The notes: a model not told the origin generated them from the letters alone. 64,000 nucleotides of DNA from Paenibacillus sp. E222 (GCF_013401555.1 NZ_CP058552.1:4526001-4590000), one strand, 5' to 3'. Positions 8,495 through 19,695 are shown, counted from the stretch's first letter. Program-made: numbers and translations.

Positions 8495-9811
8495 ATGAAG
8501 GAAATACTATCTGGATTGCAGTGGATGATGTTTATGATCGCAGGTGCAATTGCTGCGCCAATTGCTATCGCAGATTTATATAACCTAACACCTTTGGAGG
8601 CTTCTGGACTCATCCAGAGCACACTGATTACTTTAGGAATAGCTGGATTTTTACAAGGCGTCATCGGCCATAAATTCCCTATTCATGAAGGTCCAGCAGG
8701 ATTATGGTGGAGCATTTTCACCATTTACGCAAGTTTAGTGGGGGGATTGTATTCTTCGAGTATTGCTGCCCTGCAAGCTTTAAGCGCGGGAATGATCTGT
8801 AGTGGAGTTTTATTTATCCTAATCTCAGCATTTAAGCTAATGGATAAAATCGCTCGTCTATTTACGCCAACGGTCACTTTTATATATTTGCTCTTATTGA
8901 TCTTTCAATTAAGCGGTTCTTTTATGAAAGGTATGATGGGGATCACGTCAAGCCACACCTTGTTAGATGTTAAAGTGTTCGTGCTGAGTGTGATTGTGAT
9001 TTGCATTACCTTTGGGTTAGGGAACAGTCGCTTTGTTTTGCTGCGCCAATTTTCAGTAATAATCAGTATATCGATAGGCTGCTTATTGTTTATCATATGC
9101 GACAAGATGCCGGTGATTTCACCGGCGGATACGCTATTTAAACTGCCCCAAATATTTCCTTTTGGAAGTCCAAGATTTGATAGCGGGACAGCCACAACTG
9201 CCTTTCTATTAACACTATTATTAATAACCAATGCGCTTGCGTCTATTCGGTTGATGGAGACCGTTATGAAACAAAAGAAATTGGATTATAACCGTTATTT
9301 GCGTGCCGGATTTGCTTCTGGCATTACCCATTTTATTGGTGGCAGTTTCGGAGCGATTGGTTCAGTGCCTATTTCAGGAGCGGCGGGATATGTTGAACAA
9401 ACAGGAATGAGGGAACAGAAATCGTTTTTAATTGGATGCATCTTAGTCATCTCTGTATCCTTGTTTCCGCCAATAATGAACGTAATATCCGGTATCCCAG
9501 CGCCTATAGGTTATGCCGTTACATTCGTCATCTTTGTGAAGATGGTTGGATTATCGCTGAAGGAATTGAAGAAGGTTCTGCATGAAGAACGAACATGTAT
9601 TGTTAGCGGAGTTTCTCTTCTAGTTGGTGTGGGTTTAATGTTTATTCCTACATCCGCTACGAGCCATTTATCTCCGATTGTAATAGCCATTTTGAATAAT
9701 GGGTTAATTTGCGGAAGTCTATTGGCGATTATTTTGGAACAAGCGTTAATGTGGAAAGATGCAAATCGATATGAGGATTGCAAAAAAAGTATCGATAATT
9801 TGGAGGGTTAA
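8495..9811 (+). CDS. NCS2-family nucleobase:cation symporter (uracil/xanthine permease type)
   Basis: 438 residues, about 12-14 membrane segments. The family signatures are [12 protein letters not shown] in an early helix and [22 protein letters not shown] in the middle, the latter matching the NCS2 substrate-binding helices. Family members import uracil, xanthine or uric acid with H+ or Na+. The ribosome site is weak (GAGTGAG). It lies between deoD and a nucleoside permease, so a purine base released or recycled by DeoD is the likely substrate; the exact base is not readable. Confidence 0.88.
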   Translation: MKEILSGLQWMMFMIAGAIAAPIAIADLYNLTPLEASGLIQSTLITLGIAGFLQGVIGHKFPIHEGPAGLWWSIFTIYASLVGGLYSSSIAALQALSAGMICSGVLFILISAFKLMDKIARLFTPTVTFIYLLLLIFQLSGSFMKGMMGITSSHTLLDVKVFVLSVIVICITFGLGNSRFVLLRQFSVIISISIGCLLFIICDKMPVISPADTLFKLPQIFPFGSPRFDSGTATTAFLLTLLLITNALASIRLMETVMKQKKLDYNRYLRAGFASGITHFIGGSFGAIGSVPISGAAGYVEQTGMREQKSFLIGCILVISVSLFPPIMNVISGIPAPIGYAVTFVIFVKMVGLSLKELKKVLHEERTCIVSGVSLLVGVGLMFIPTSATSHLSPIVIAILNNGLICGSLLAIILEQALMWKDANRYEDCKKSIDNLEG

Positions 9812-9813
9812 TT

Positions 9814-10995
9814 ATGCATTATCTAATTTCTGTTGTTGGTCTGGTTATTGTTCTATTATTGGCCTGGCTTGCGAGTAATAATAAGCGGAAAATCAAATAT
9901 CGTCCAATCATCATAATGATTGTTATTCAGTTAGCTTTGGGATTAATTATACTAAAAACGAGTATAGGCGAATTCTTAATCAAAGGGTTTGCCGATAGTT
10001 TTTCGAAATTACTCGGATATGCCAACGAAGGAACGAACTTTGTTTTTGGTGGGATTGCCAATGAAGGAGCTCATACCTTTTTCCTGTTTGTGTTGATGCC
10101 AATTGTCTTCATGTCAGCATTAATAGGAATCCTGCAACATTACAAAATACTGCCGTTCATTATCAAGTATATTGGTCTGGTGCTAAGTAAAGTAAATGGC
10201 ATGGGAAAATTGGAATCTTATAATGCGGTTGCAGCCGCAATTGTAGGACAAAATGAAGTATTTATTTCTGTGAAAAATCAACTTGGATTATTGCCAAAAC
10301 ATCGCTTGTATACATTATGTGCATCTGCAATGTCGACGGTATCGATGTCCATTGTTGGTTCATATATGACGATGCTGGAACCTAAATATGTAGTAGCTGC
10401 ATTAATATTAAACCTATTTGGCGGCTTTATCATTGCATCCATCATTAACCCGTATGAAGTTACAGCTAAAGAAGATATTGTTGAAGTTCAGGAAGAGGGC
10501 AAACAAACGTTTTTTGAAATGCTGGGCGAATATATTATGGACGGCTTTAAAGTAGCCATTGTAGTGGGAGTAATGTTAGTTGGTTTTGTTGGAATCATTG
10601 CTTTAATTAACGGGGTCTTCAGCGGCATATTTGGTATCTCGTTTCAAGGAGTTCTAGGGTATGTCTTTGCACCAATTGCCTTTATGATCGGAGTGCCATG
10701 GCATGAAGCGGTTCATGCGGGGAGTATTATGGCAACGAAGCTGGTTGCGAATGAATTTGTTGCGATGCTTGACTTTGTTAAGATTCAAGACGGTTTAAGC
10801 GGGCGTACTACTGCCATTGTTTCCGTTTTTCTAATCTCATTTGCTAACTTTGGGTCCATTGGTACTATCGTGGGTGCAGTAAAAGGGCTGAATGAAAAAC
10901 AGGGGAATATTGTTGCACGTTTTGGATTGAAGCTGTTATATGGAGCCACACTTGTAAGCGTTTTATCTGCTATAATTATCGGAATTATATTTTAA
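9814..10995 (+). CDS. nupC: Concentrative nucleoside transporter (NupC family)
   Basis: 393 residues, around ten membrane helices. The CNT family core is visible: [55 protein letters not shown] and [16 protein letters not shown], which line the nucleoside site. It starts 2 bases after the NCS2 stop with GGAGGG just upstream, so the two permeases are translationally linked. With deoD this gives uptake plus phosphorolysis of nucleosides. A clear terminator follows at about 100 bases. Confidence 0.9.
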   Translation: MHYLISVVGLVIVLLLAWLASNNKRKIKYRPIIIMIVIQLALGLIILKTSIGEFLIKGFADSFSKLLGYANEGTNFVFGGIANEGAHTFFLFVLMPIVFMSALIGILQHYKILPFIIKYIGLVLSKVNGMGKLESYNAVAAAIVGQNEVFISVKNQLGLLPKHRLYTLCASAMSTVSMSIVGSYMTMLEPKYVVAALILNLFGGFIIASIINPYEVTAKEDIVEVQEEGKQTFFEMLGEYIMDGFKVAIVVGVMLVGFVGIIALINGVFSGIFGISFQGVLGYVFAPIAFMIGVPWHEAVHAGSIMATKLVANEFVAMLDFVKIQDGLSGRTTAIVSVFLISFANFGSIGTIVGAVKGLNEKQGNIVARFGLKLLYGATLVSVLSAIIIGIIF

Positions 10996-11092
10996 GGTAA
11001 ATCATTTTTCTTTTGAATACAAGTGAACTCGAAATAAGATTGTTCCAAAAGGACGGTTGATGTCGAGGGACACAAAAATTATCACATTACTT

Positions 11093-11118
11093 AAAAGCCG
11101 CGTAACTGCGGCTTTTTT
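11093..11118 (+). terminator. Terminator of the nucleoside operon
   Basis: AAAAGCCGCGTAACTGCGGC followed by six T residues: a compact GC stem, four-base loop and U-run. Confidence 0.88.
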
Positions 11119-11510
11119 ATATATTGATGTTAAACCGTAGGACAAGAACATGAATCGTTAGCCGGGGGGATTATAGAATATGACTCTGGGTTTCAAGACA
11201 GGGCATGAAAGAAATGAAACGTGATATTCTCTTCATGGAGCATGATTTGCGAGAAGAGGCAATGGTTTAGAAATTTGATGAAGTAAGCTAAGTGTACAAC
11301 ATTTTACTCGTTGGAGTATAAATTAACAATTATGTAAAATAGCTAGAAAAACTGTTTTATCTAAGAATGTTCGAATAAGGACATCTGGTGAGCAAACAGT
11401 AATTTTTATTTCGATTTTTATAAAACTGCTCTATACTTAATATTATTTTGAATTTATTATGAATTGAGAAGAGATTACATTATTCGATAAAATAAAGGTA
11501 TGGTGACAAA
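11119..11510. other. Gene-free AT-rich gap before ilvE
   Basis: Apart from very short frames (such as 22 codons from about 11206) no coding sequence is supported. It should hold the ilvE promoter; the AT content gives several possible -10 boxes (for example TATACT near 11432) and no single choice is convincing. No T-box leader signature was found. Confidence 0.5.
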
Positions 11511-12548
11511 ATGGAAAAGCAAAACTTGGACTGGAGTAACCTCGGATTCAATTACAGAAAGACTGAGAAACGATATGTGTCAAATTTTATAGACGGAAAA
11601 TGGGATGATGGAATTTTAACAGAGGATACCAATGTAGTCCTCAACGAATCGGCAGGCGTTCTTCAATATGCGCAGACATGTTTTGAAGGTTTAAAAGCCT
11701 ACACCACCCAAGACGGACAAATTGCAATTTTTCGTCCCGATTTAAATGCACAGCGCATGGAGGATTCCGCCACAAGACTTCATATGCAGCCCTTTCCAAA
11801 GGATAGGTTTATAGATGCTATTGTCGAGACCGTAAAAGCAAATGCATCATATGTACCACCGTATGGCTCTGGTGCCACACTATACATACGGCCTTCTCTA
11901 TTCGGAAGTGGCCCTGTAATTGGGATTAAACCTTCTGAAGAGTATCAGTTTAGAGTGTTTACTACACCAGTAGGTCCTTATTTTAAAGGAGGAGCTAAGC
12001 CCCTTACCCTCTGTGTTAGTGATTATGATCGTGCTGCGCCATATGGTACAGGACATATCAAAGCAGGATTGAATTATGCCATGAGTCTTCATGCGCTAAG
12101 AACAGCCCAACAAAATGGCTTTGATGAAAATATGTATTTGGATGCTGCAACCAGAACCAAGGTTGAAGAAACAGGCGGGGCCAATTTTATCTTTATAACC
12201 AAAGACAATAAAGTTGTTACACCCAAGTCGGAAAGTATTCTTCCGTCCATCACCAGACGTTCTTTGATGGTAGTTGCTGAGAAATATCTTGGCCTTGAAG
12301 TGGAGGAAAGGGAAGTTCTTTTCGAAGAGGTAAAAGATTTTGCAGAATGTGGTTTGTGTGGAACAGCAGCTGTTATTTCTCCTGTCGGTAAAATAGATGA
12401 CCATGGTAAAGAAATTTATTTCCCAAGTGGGATGTCCGAAATGGGGCCTATTTCAAAGAAACTGCTTGAAACTCTTACTGGTATCCAGATGGGAGTTCTC
12501 CCGGCACCAGAAGGCTGGATTAAAAACATTACTATTGGCGGGGCTTGA
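11511..12548 (+). CDS. ilvE: Branched-chain amino acid aminotransferase
   Basis: 345 residues, fold type IV PLP enzyme, class II BCAT length. The PLP lysine is Lys184 in GTGHIKAGLNYA; VEETGGANFIFI and LCGTAAVISPV are the conserved cofactor- and carboxylate-binding blocks, and QTCFEGLKAY lies near the N-terminus. It catalyses reversible transamination of Leu, Ile and Val with 2-oxoglutarate in the cytoplasm. It appears monocistronic, with a weak AAAGGTATGG ribosome site. No other ilv/leu genes are nearby. Confidence 0.93.
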   Translation: MEKQNLDWSNLGFNYRKTEKRYVSNFIDGKWDDGILTEDTNVVLNESAGVLQYAQTCFEGLKAYTTQDGQIAIFRPDLNAQRMEDSATRLHMQPFPKDRFIDAIVETVKANASYVPPYGSGATLYIRPSLFGSGPVIGIKPSEEYQFRVFTTPVGPYFKGGAKPLTLCVSDYDRAAPYGTGHIKAGLNYAMSLHALRTAQQNGFDENMYLDAATRTKVEETGGANFIFITKDNKVVTPKSESILPSITRRSLMVVAEKYLGLEVEEREVLFEEVKDFAECGLCGTAAVISPVGKIDDHGKEIYFPSGMSEMGPISKKLLETLTGIQMGVLPAPEGWIKNITIGGA

Positions 12549-12717
12549 TTCCCTGCTTTTTTCCATTTAAAGGTAGGGGGCGTAGAAGAATTGCTGAGTG
12601 CTGCACATGACGTGAAAACTGTACATGTACACATTGAAGCAAAATCGTGTAAAAGGATGTAAACCAGTGGGATTGTCATGTATTCAATACTTATTTTGAG
12701 TTACACGTATTATTTAT

Positions 12718-12746
12718 TTGACAACGATTACATGATTCGTTACAAT
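12718..12746 (+). promoter_or_regulatory. SigA promoter of licT with overlapping cre-like site
   Basis: TTGACA at 12718-12723, a 17-base spacer and TACAAT at 12741-12746, a near-consensus vegetative promoter. The same bases 12718-12732 (TTGACAACGATTACA) match the CcpA consensus WTGNAANCGNWNNCW at all but one defined position, so CcpA could block this promoter when a preferred sugar is present. The promoter is seen directly; cre function is inference. Confidence 0.78.
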
Positions 12747-12758
12747 ACAGCTAAATAA

Positions 12759-12788
12759 GGAGTGTCACTGATTCGATCAGGCACCACC
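12759..12788 (+). promoter_or_regulatory. RAT antiterminator element 1 (licT leader)
   Basis: 30-base ribonucleic antiterminator: GGAGTGTCACTG, spacer, CAGGCACCACC. It has the layout of the BglG/LicT target, and its last nine bases form the left arm of the terminator just downstream, so the two structures exclude each other. LicT binding would let RNA polymerase read into its own gene. It is almost identical to the element at 13742. Confidence 0.9.
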
Positions 12789-12845
12789 TCAGTCTCCATT
12801 TCACAAGTGTATACTTGTGTTCGAAGACGATGGTGGTGCTTTTCT
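12779..12845 (+). terminator. LicT-controlled conditional terminator in the licT leader
   Basis: GCACCACC at 12781-12788 pairs with GGTGGTGC at 12832-12839, then TTTTCT. An inner stem ACAAGT/ACTTGT sits at 12803-12818. The left arm overlaps the RAT. Confidence 0.85.
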
Positions 12846-12866
12846 CATATAGGGGGTGAAGGCAGC

Positions 12867-13715
12867 ATGAAATTCAAAAAGTCACTGAACAACAATATCG
12901 CCCTTGCAGAAGATGACGAAGGTTGCGAAGTCATTGTAATAGGTACTGGCATTGGTTTCAAAAAAGCGAAAGGGCAACCCCTTGATCGCGACAAGATCCA
13001 AAAAATGTTCAGAATTGGAGCCAATGACAAATACCAGCGGATCGAGCAGTTTTTTAACGACATTCCTCTGCAAGTCATTGATATAACCGATCAGATTATA
13101 GAAATGGGTCAAGAGAAGATTGGGAAAAAGCTTAACGATTCATTGCTGTTGACCCTTGCGGATCATATACATTTTGCACTGGAACGCCATAAAAGCGGGA
13201 TGGATGTTCAGAATCCCCTTCACTGGGACATTCGGCATCTGTATCCTGTGGAATATCTTGTAGGTGAACAAGCCGTTAACCGGATAAACGAAGCTTTTTG
13301 CGTGACGATGTCCCATAGCGAAGCAAGTTCCATTGCATTGCACTTCGTGAATTCGCAGATCGATTCAGGCGGCATGAACCAAACGATCAAGATTACTAAA
13401 ATGATTAATGACAGCCTGGAGATTATGTCCCATCATTTCGGCATCGCGCTGGATCAGAAATCTGTGAACTATTCCAGATTCATCACTCATTTGCGCTACT
13501 TCATCGTCCGCCAAATGAATCGGGAGGTACTTTCGTTCAAAGATCAGCATTTCTTGTATGCCGTGCTATCGGAAAGGTACCCTTCAAGCTTCCAATGTGC
13601 GCAAAAAATAAAGGAGTTTATGGAACGGCAGCATGAGTTCACGATTACTCCTGATGAGATGGTTTACCTAATGATTCACATCGAGAGAGTGACGTCGCAT
13701 TCCGATGCGGACTGA
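12867..13715 (+). CDS. licT: BglG/LicT-family transcriptional antiterminator
   Basis: 282 residues from ATG 12867, preceded by AGGGGGTGAAGG; an upstream in-frame start lies within the RAT/terminator and is rejected. Residues 1-57 are the CAT RNA-binding domain (MKFKKSLNNNIALAEDDEG, then VIGTGIGFKKAKGQPLD). Two PRD domains follow, with phosphorylatable histidines visible in DHIHFALERH (PRD1) and in HLRYFIVRQ and MIHIERV (PRD2). It binds RAT sites in nascent RNA when beta-glucosides are being transported, and is controlled by BglP and HPr phosphorylation. It is autoregulated through its own RAT and sits directly upstream of bglP. Confidence 0.93.
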   Translation: MKFKKSLNNNIALAEDDEGCEVIVIGTGIGFKKAKGQPLDRDKIQKMFRIGANDKYQRIEQFFNDIPLQVIDITDQIIEMGQEKIGKKLNDSLLLTLADHIHFALERHKSGMDVQNPLHWDIRHLYPVEYLVGEQAVNRINEAFCVTMSHSEASSIALHFVNSQIDSGGMNQTIKITKMINDSLEIMSHHFGIALDQKSVNYSRFITHLRYFIVRQMNREVLSFKDQHFLYAVLSERYPSSFQCAQKIKEFMERQHEFTITPDEMVYLMIHIERVTSHSDAD

Positions 13716-13741
13716 ACATCACGTTTGAATAAATAGAATAT

Positions 13742-13771
13742 GGAGTGTTACTGATTCGATCAGGCACCACC
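13742..13771 (+). promoter_or_regulatory. RAT antiterminator element 2 (bglP leader)
   Basis: 30-base element GGAGTGTTACTG, spacer, CAGGCACCACC, differing from the licT-leader copy at one base (T instead of C in GTTACTG). Its end overlaps the left arm of the following terminator. It lies 80 bases before bglP. Confidence 0.92.
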
Positions 13772-13826
13772 AAATGTTACCGACTCTGCACATGCAGAGG
13801 ACAGGTTTAGCATTTGGTTTTTTTTT
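13768..13826 (+). terminator. LicT-controlled conditional terminator before bglP
   Basis: ACCAAATG at 13769-13776 pairs with CATTTGGT at 13811-13818, followed by nine T residues. An inner stem CTCTGCACATGCAGAG strengthens it. It blocks bglP-bglH unless the RAT folds. Confidence 0.9.
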
Positions 13827-13851
13827 CGCCAAAAACAGAGGAGGAATCAGC

Positions 13852-15774
13852 ATGAACCACAGGGAGTTGTCCGCGGAGATCATCCAGTTAACAGGAGGAG
13901 AAGAAAACATCATACAGGCCTGGCACTGCATCACCAGACTCCGCTTCAATGTTAAGGATGAGAAGAAGGTTCAACTGGAGCAGATTAAAAAACTGAATGG
14001 TGTCCTGGGTGCCCAGTTTCAGAACGATCAATTCCAGGTCGTCATCGGAAATAACGTCGCTGCGGTATATGCGGAATTGGAGGGTCAACTGAAGCAGGAC
14101 ACCTCTACCGAGAAGGACAAACAGGCTCCGCGCTCCAGAGGCATCAACGCCGTTCTGGATACCATCTCGGGCATATTCACACCGATTCTGCCGGCTATTG
14201 TAGGCACTGGTATGCTCAAAGGAATTCTGGCATTGCTGGTGACCTTGGGACTGTTGCACGAAACCAGTGGCGAATATCAGATCTTGTCCTCCATTGGCAA
14301 TGCTGCTTTTTATTTCTTGCCTTTCCTGCTAGCGGTGTCATCCGCACGCAAATTCAAGGTGAACGAGTATATCGCTCTGACGCTTGCAGGGACGCTGTTA
14401 TATCCGACCATTCTGGATGCTTTCAATGCCAATCATCTTGAACCGATTCGTTTCCTTTCGCTCCCGGTTTCGATCGTGAATTATACGCAGTCCGTCATAC
14501 CGATTATTCTGGGTGTGTGGTTGCTTAGCTACGTGTATCGCTGGGTGGACAAGGTTATTCCAGGGCCGGTAAAAGTTATTTTTACATCGATGATTGTTCT
14601 GGTCATTACGGTGCCGGTTCTGTTGATTGCCATCGGCCCGTTAGGTACTTACATCGGTACTTATTTGGAAATGGGTACATCGTGGCTCTTCGCCCATTCC
14701 GGTCCTTTGACGGGAATTATCCTTGGCGGTTTGATGCCATTAATCGTCATGACAGGCATGCACTATGCATTTTTTCCGAGCACACTGCAAAATTTGAGCA
14801 AACTTGGTTATGACGTGCTTTTGTTGCCCATCAACCTCGTCACCAACATGAGTCAGGCTGGCGCGGTAATGGCGGTGTTTCTCAAAACGAAAAATCCAAA
14901 CATGAAGTCGATTGCACTGTCGAGTGGCATTTCCGCTTTACTGGGCATTACGGAACCTGCGTTGTACGGAGTTACGCTAAAGTTGAAAAAACCGTTCTAC
15001 GCATCACTCGTTGGTGGAGCCGCAGGCGGTGGGTTTATAACAGCAGTTGGCCTGAAATGTTTTGGATTTGCTGTTCCGGGATTGCTGTCACTGCCGTTAT
15101 ACATCGACCCGAAGGGTGGGATGTCCAACTTGTGGTATGCGTTAATTGGAGTCGCTATCAGTTTCGTCATTTCGTTTATCTTGACTCTGATGCTGAAATG
15201 GGATGATTCTGAGCCACAGCCTTCGGTATCGTTAGACCCCCCATCGATGGAAGTGAAACCTGAAACCTCGCCGAAGGAAAACAAATTGCCTGTCACGGTT
15301 CACTCCATTGAAGAGAAGAAAGGTGAGGTACAGAGTCCGCTGACCGGGGAACTTGTCCCACTTGCAGAGCTTCCAGACAAAACATTTGCAGATGAGTTGA
15401 CAGGTAAAGGAATTGCGATCAGACCGACAGAAGGCAAAGTGACCGCACCTTTTGACGGAATAGTCACGATGGTAGCCAAAAGCAAACATGCGATTATGCT
15501 TCAATCCATGGATGGGATTGATATACTCATCCACGTTGGACTAAACACGGTCTCGCTCAAAGGCAAGTTCTTTGATGTCAAAGTAGAAGCTGGACAAGAA
15601 GTCCGCTTGGGCGATCCGCTTATTGAATTCGATCTGGAGAGCATCAAAGCAGCGGGACTGGACATTGTTTCACCAGTTATTGTGACGAATACGCCGGATT
15701 ATCTGGATGTTGTGCCAGTGCATGTGAAGGGGGTGATTTCAATGAATGAATTGCTTCTAGTCACGGTTCGCTAA
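13852..15774 (+). CDS. bglP: PTS beta-glucoside transporter, EIIBCA
   Basis: 640 residues from ATG 13852 (GAGGAGG upstream); in-frame codons from 13774 lie in the terminator and are excluded. Domain order: EIIB residues 1-90 with phospho-Cys26 in WHCITRLRF; EIIC about 105-465 with eight to ten membrane helices and the conserved GITEPALYGV loop; a Pro/Glu linker; EIIA about 500-635 with phospho-His561 (ILIHVGLNTV) and His546. It takes up and phosphorylates aryl-beta-glucosides or cellobiose-like sugars, and phosphorylates LicT to silence it when substrate is absent. It forms an operon with bglH. Confidence 0.95.
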   Translation: MNHRELSAEIIQLTGGEENIIQAWHCITRLRFNVKDEKKVQLEQIKKLNGVLGAQFQNDQFQVVIGNNVAAVYAELEGQLKQDTSTEKDKQAPRSRGINAVLDTISGIFTPILPAIVGTGMLKGILALLVTLGLLHETSGEYQILSSIGNAAFYFLPFLLAVSSARKFKVNEYIALTLAGTLLYPTILDAFNANHLEPIRFLSLPVSIVNYTQSVIPIILGVWLLSYVYRWVDKVIPGPVKVIFTSMIVLVITVPVLLIAIGPLGTYIGTYLEMGTSWLFAHSGPLTGIILGGLMPLIVMTGMHYAFFPSTLQNLSKLGYDVLLLPINLVTNMSQAGAVMAVFLKTKNPNMKSIALSSGISALLGITEPALYGVTLKLKKPFYASLVGGAAGGGFITAVGLKCFGFAVPGLLSLPLYIDPKGGMSNLWYALIGVAISFVISFILTLMLKWDDSEPQPSVSLDPPSMEVKPETSPKENKLPVTVHSIEEKKGEVQSPLTGELVPLAELPDKTFADELTGKGIAIRPTEGKVTAPFDGIVTMVAKSKHAIMLQSMDGIDILIHVGLNTVSLKGKFFDVKVEAGQEVRLGDPLIEFDLESIKAAGLDIVSPVIVTNTPDYLDVVPVHVKGVISMNELLLVTVR

Positions 15775-15799
15775 ATGTTTTATCACATTTATCATATGA

Positions 15800-17320
<1,521 letters not shown>

Positions 17321-17340
17321 CAAGCATAAAACATCTGTGC

Positions 17341-17372
17341 AAGACAGCCGATCCATGGACCGGCTGTCTTTG
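17341..17372 (+). terminator. Terminator of the bgl operon
   Basis: AAGACAGCCG and CGGCTGTCTT form a stem around GATCCATGGAC; the T-run is short (TTTGG then TTT). Confidence 0.75.
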
Positions 17373-17487
17373 GTTTAAGGGCTATTATTTTTTCTGAAAC
17401 GAATGAATAATTAATATCATATGTGTAAGTTTAGTAAATTTCTTGATCAAATCGGTTGATTCGTTGACCGAGGCATGACCAAATGTA

Positions 17488-18621
17488 CTAACTCAATAAC
17501 CCCCAACGAAAAGCATAAGCAACGACCTGTGTCCGATTTTTTGCACGCAGCTTGGACATCAAGCTGCTTACATAATCTCTCACAGTATATTCGCTGAGGA
17601 ACAACAAGGAAGCGATTTTTTTGTTGTCGTATCCTTCCGCCAGAAGTTCGAGAACGGTGGACTCCCTTTCTGTTAAGGCGATGGCCATCGTTTTGGCGGT
17701 GTTTTCCTTCTCTTTTCTGGATAAAAACAAACCAATTCTCTTTCCCGCTTGTTCAAGCAAATCGAGTTCGCCCTTCGTACAATCAAATGAATCCCCCATT
17801 TGGTCAAAAGTGACCCAGCCATACAATTGCTGCTCGTGGGCAATCGGTATAAATATGATCGAAGACAACTGAAATAACTGGATATGCTCGTCCCTTAGAT
17901 AAGGTTTTGGATTTTTCAAGTAGATCGGTCTCTTGGAGTTAAAGATTAGATTTTGCTCGGTCAATTGTCCTTTCATACTCTGAATTTTCGGAAGTTCTTC
18001 ACCAATGACCCCATAGAACTGGTTGGACCAAGGTACATAGGCATAGAAGACACAACGTTTATAATTGAAATACTTCTCACATTTTTTCAGGATAAAGGCT
18101 AAATCTGAAGCTCCGGAAGAACTGACTAGGAGTTGGTTTAACTGATCCAGCAAGCGCAGGTTTCTTAATTCGTCATTTTCCTCCGTTCCTTGATTAACAG
18201 ACTCCGTATCAGCCCACTTATGAAAGCTATGCATCAGATAAGAAAAGACAGATAACAGGAACATTAGAGGGTCCAACATCCGTTGATGTTTCAGTTGTAT
18301 TAATAGTGTTAGTAAAGCTTTTTCCAATATAATTTGAAGCCATTGTAAGCTTGCCATATTTAAAATAGTTAGCTGGGATTGAACCCAGGTATCCAAATAA
18401 GAAGAATAATGATTATCCAAATGATCCAAGTCTGAATAAGTAAACATTTGAAAAAAGGATCTCATCAGTACTTCCGTTTCGTTCCGATGTATTTCAGGGA
18501 TGTTAGCTTCCGAAATCAAGTAAATGTTTGTATTTTCTTCGAGCTGTTTGCTGTGCGTTTTGAAAAATAATACAAATTCCTGAAAAGTCATTTCACCATA
18601 TGGATGAAAATGTTGGGTCAT
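17488..18621 (-). CDS. GAF-domain LuxR-type transcriptional regulator
   Basis: 377 residues. The last 65 residues are a LuxR HTH (LTERESTVLELLAEG, YDNKKIASLLFLSEYTVRDYV, KLRAKNRTQVVAYAF). Residues about 165-310 look like a GAF domain (LRNLRLLDQLNQLLVSSSGA; IIFIPIAHEQQLYGWVTFDQ). The N-terminal 150 residues are helical and unrecognised. No signal peptide or membrane segment was seen. It is divergent from the SDR gene, separated by about 160 bases, so it may control that gene; this rests only on position. Ligand unknown. Confidence 0.8.
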   Translation of the reverse strand: MTQHFHPYGEMTFQEFVLFFKTHSKQLEENTNIYLISEANIPEIHRNETEVLMRSFFQMFTYSDLDHLDNHYSSYLDTWVQSQLTILNMASLQWLQIILEKALLTLLIQLKHQRMLDPLMFLLSVFSYLMHSFHKWADTESVNQGTEENDELRNLRLLDQLNQLLVSSSGASDLAFILKKCEKYFNYKRCVFYAYVPWSNQFYGVIGEELPKIQSMKGQLTEQNLIFNSKRPIYLKNPKPYLRDEHIQLFQLSSIIFIPIAHEQQLYGWVTFDQMGDSFDCTKGELDLLEQAGKRIGLFLSRKEKENTAKTMAIALTERESTVLELLAEGYDNKKIASLLFLSEYTVRDYVSSLMSKLRAKNRTQVVAYAFRWGLLS

Positions 18622-18781
18622 AATAAGCCGTTCCCTTCCAATGAAATACCCTACAAATGGAGGGTATACAATCCATTATTACACAGAACCTTATAGGATA
18701 GTATTTCAAAATTAAAGGAGTAAGATTGAAGAGTACTGATTATTGAATCTTACTAATGATGAAACGGAGCGGTTGAATCTT

Positions 18782-19525
18782 ATGAAATTACATGCAAAAG
18801 TAGCTATTGTTACAGGCGGTGCCAGTGGAATTGGTGAGGCCACGGTTCGCCTTTTCGCAAAAGAAGGAGCAAAAGTGGTCATTGCTGACTATTCTGAACA
18901 TGGTAAAGAGCTAGCTGCCGAACTTAATGGAGAAGGTCATGATACGTTATTTGTCAAAACAGATGTGACTAAAGAAGAAGATATTAAACACATGATTAAG
19001 GAAACTGTTGAGAAATATGGCAAGCTGGATATTATGTATGCAAATGCAGGGGTTGCCGATGACGAAATCGCTGATGTATTGTCTTATGATAAATGGAAAC
19101 GCACAATCGATATTAACTTGTCGGGTGTATTTCTTTCCGATAAATATGCTATTGAGCAGTTCCTTAAGCAGGGAAATGGCGGAATTATTGTTAATGCTGG
19201 CTCGATCCACAGCTTTGTTGCATTGCCTAAAACGACAGCTTATGCTTCAGCAAAAGGAGGCGTTAAACTGTTAACTCAGAATTTATGTACTGCTTATGCA
19301 AGCGAGGGAATTCGTGTCAACGCGGTATGTCCTGGATACATTGAAACGCCTTTGTTGAAAAACGTAGATGCAAAGAGCAAAGAATATTTAACTTCACTTC
19401 ATCCACAGGGCAGACTTGGAAGACCAGAAGAAGTAGCTAAAGCTGTGTTGTTCCTAGCCAGCGATGATGCTAGCTTCGTGAATGGTACGACCTTGCTTGT
19501 TGATGGCGGCTATACCGCGCATTAA
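18782..19525 (+). CDS. Short-chain dehydrogenase/reductase (SDR)
   Basis: 248 residues from ATG 18782. Classical SDR: TGGASGIGEA cofactor loop, acidic ADYS at the end of strand 2 (an NAD-preferring sign), NAG at the fourth strand, catalytic Tyr154 and Lys158 in YASAKGG, a serine in NAGSIHS, and CPGYIETP. It ends FVNGTTLLVDGGYTAH as in 3-oxoacyl-ACP reductase or glucose 1-dehydrogenase relatives; substrate unknown. The start is uncertain: a TTG at 18743 is in frame and gives 13 extra residues, and the strong AAAGGAG at 18714-18720 lies too far upstream for the ATG. Confidence 0.88.
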   Translation: MKLHAKVAIVTGGASGIGEATVRLFAKEGAKVVIADYSEHGKELAAELNGEGHDTLFVKTDVTKEEDIKHMIKETVEKYGKLDIMYANAGVADDEIADVLSYDKWKRTIDINLSGVFLSDKYAIEQFLKQGNGGIIVNAGSIHSFVALPKTTAYASAKGGVKLLTQNLCTAYASEGIRVNAVCPGYIETPLLKNVDAKSKEYLTSLHPQGRLGRPEEVAKAVLFLASDDASFVNGTTLLVDGGYTAH

Positions 19526-19577
19526 TTTAGTTGAGATGTAGGATGAATTTATCTGAAAACAGATGATCAAATCGAAA

Positions 19578-19626
19578 TAAACCTCTAATCATTGAAAAAT
19601 TCATTCATGATTAGAGGTTTTCTTTT
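19578..19626 (+). terminator. Terminator of the SDR gene
   Basis: AAACCTCTAATCATTGAA pairs with TTCATTCATGATTAGAGGTTT (one small asymmetry), followed by TTCTTTT. Confidence 0.85.
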
Positions 19627-19665
19627 ACATACGGCGGAGGCTATAGAAGCTTCCTAAATTACCCT

Positions 19666-19695
19666 TTGACAGAGCATTAAGGTTTGCTGCATACT
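19666..19695 (+). promoter_or_regulatory. Candidate promoter for the small membrane protein
   Basis: TTGACA at 19666-19671, 18-base spacer, CATACT at 19690-19695, about 90 bases before the small gene at 19784. Confidence 0.5.

Noticed and set aside
12762..12866. Upstream extension of LicT
   Set aside because: It would be encoded in the RAT and terminator; the CAT domain begins exactly at the ATG of 12867.
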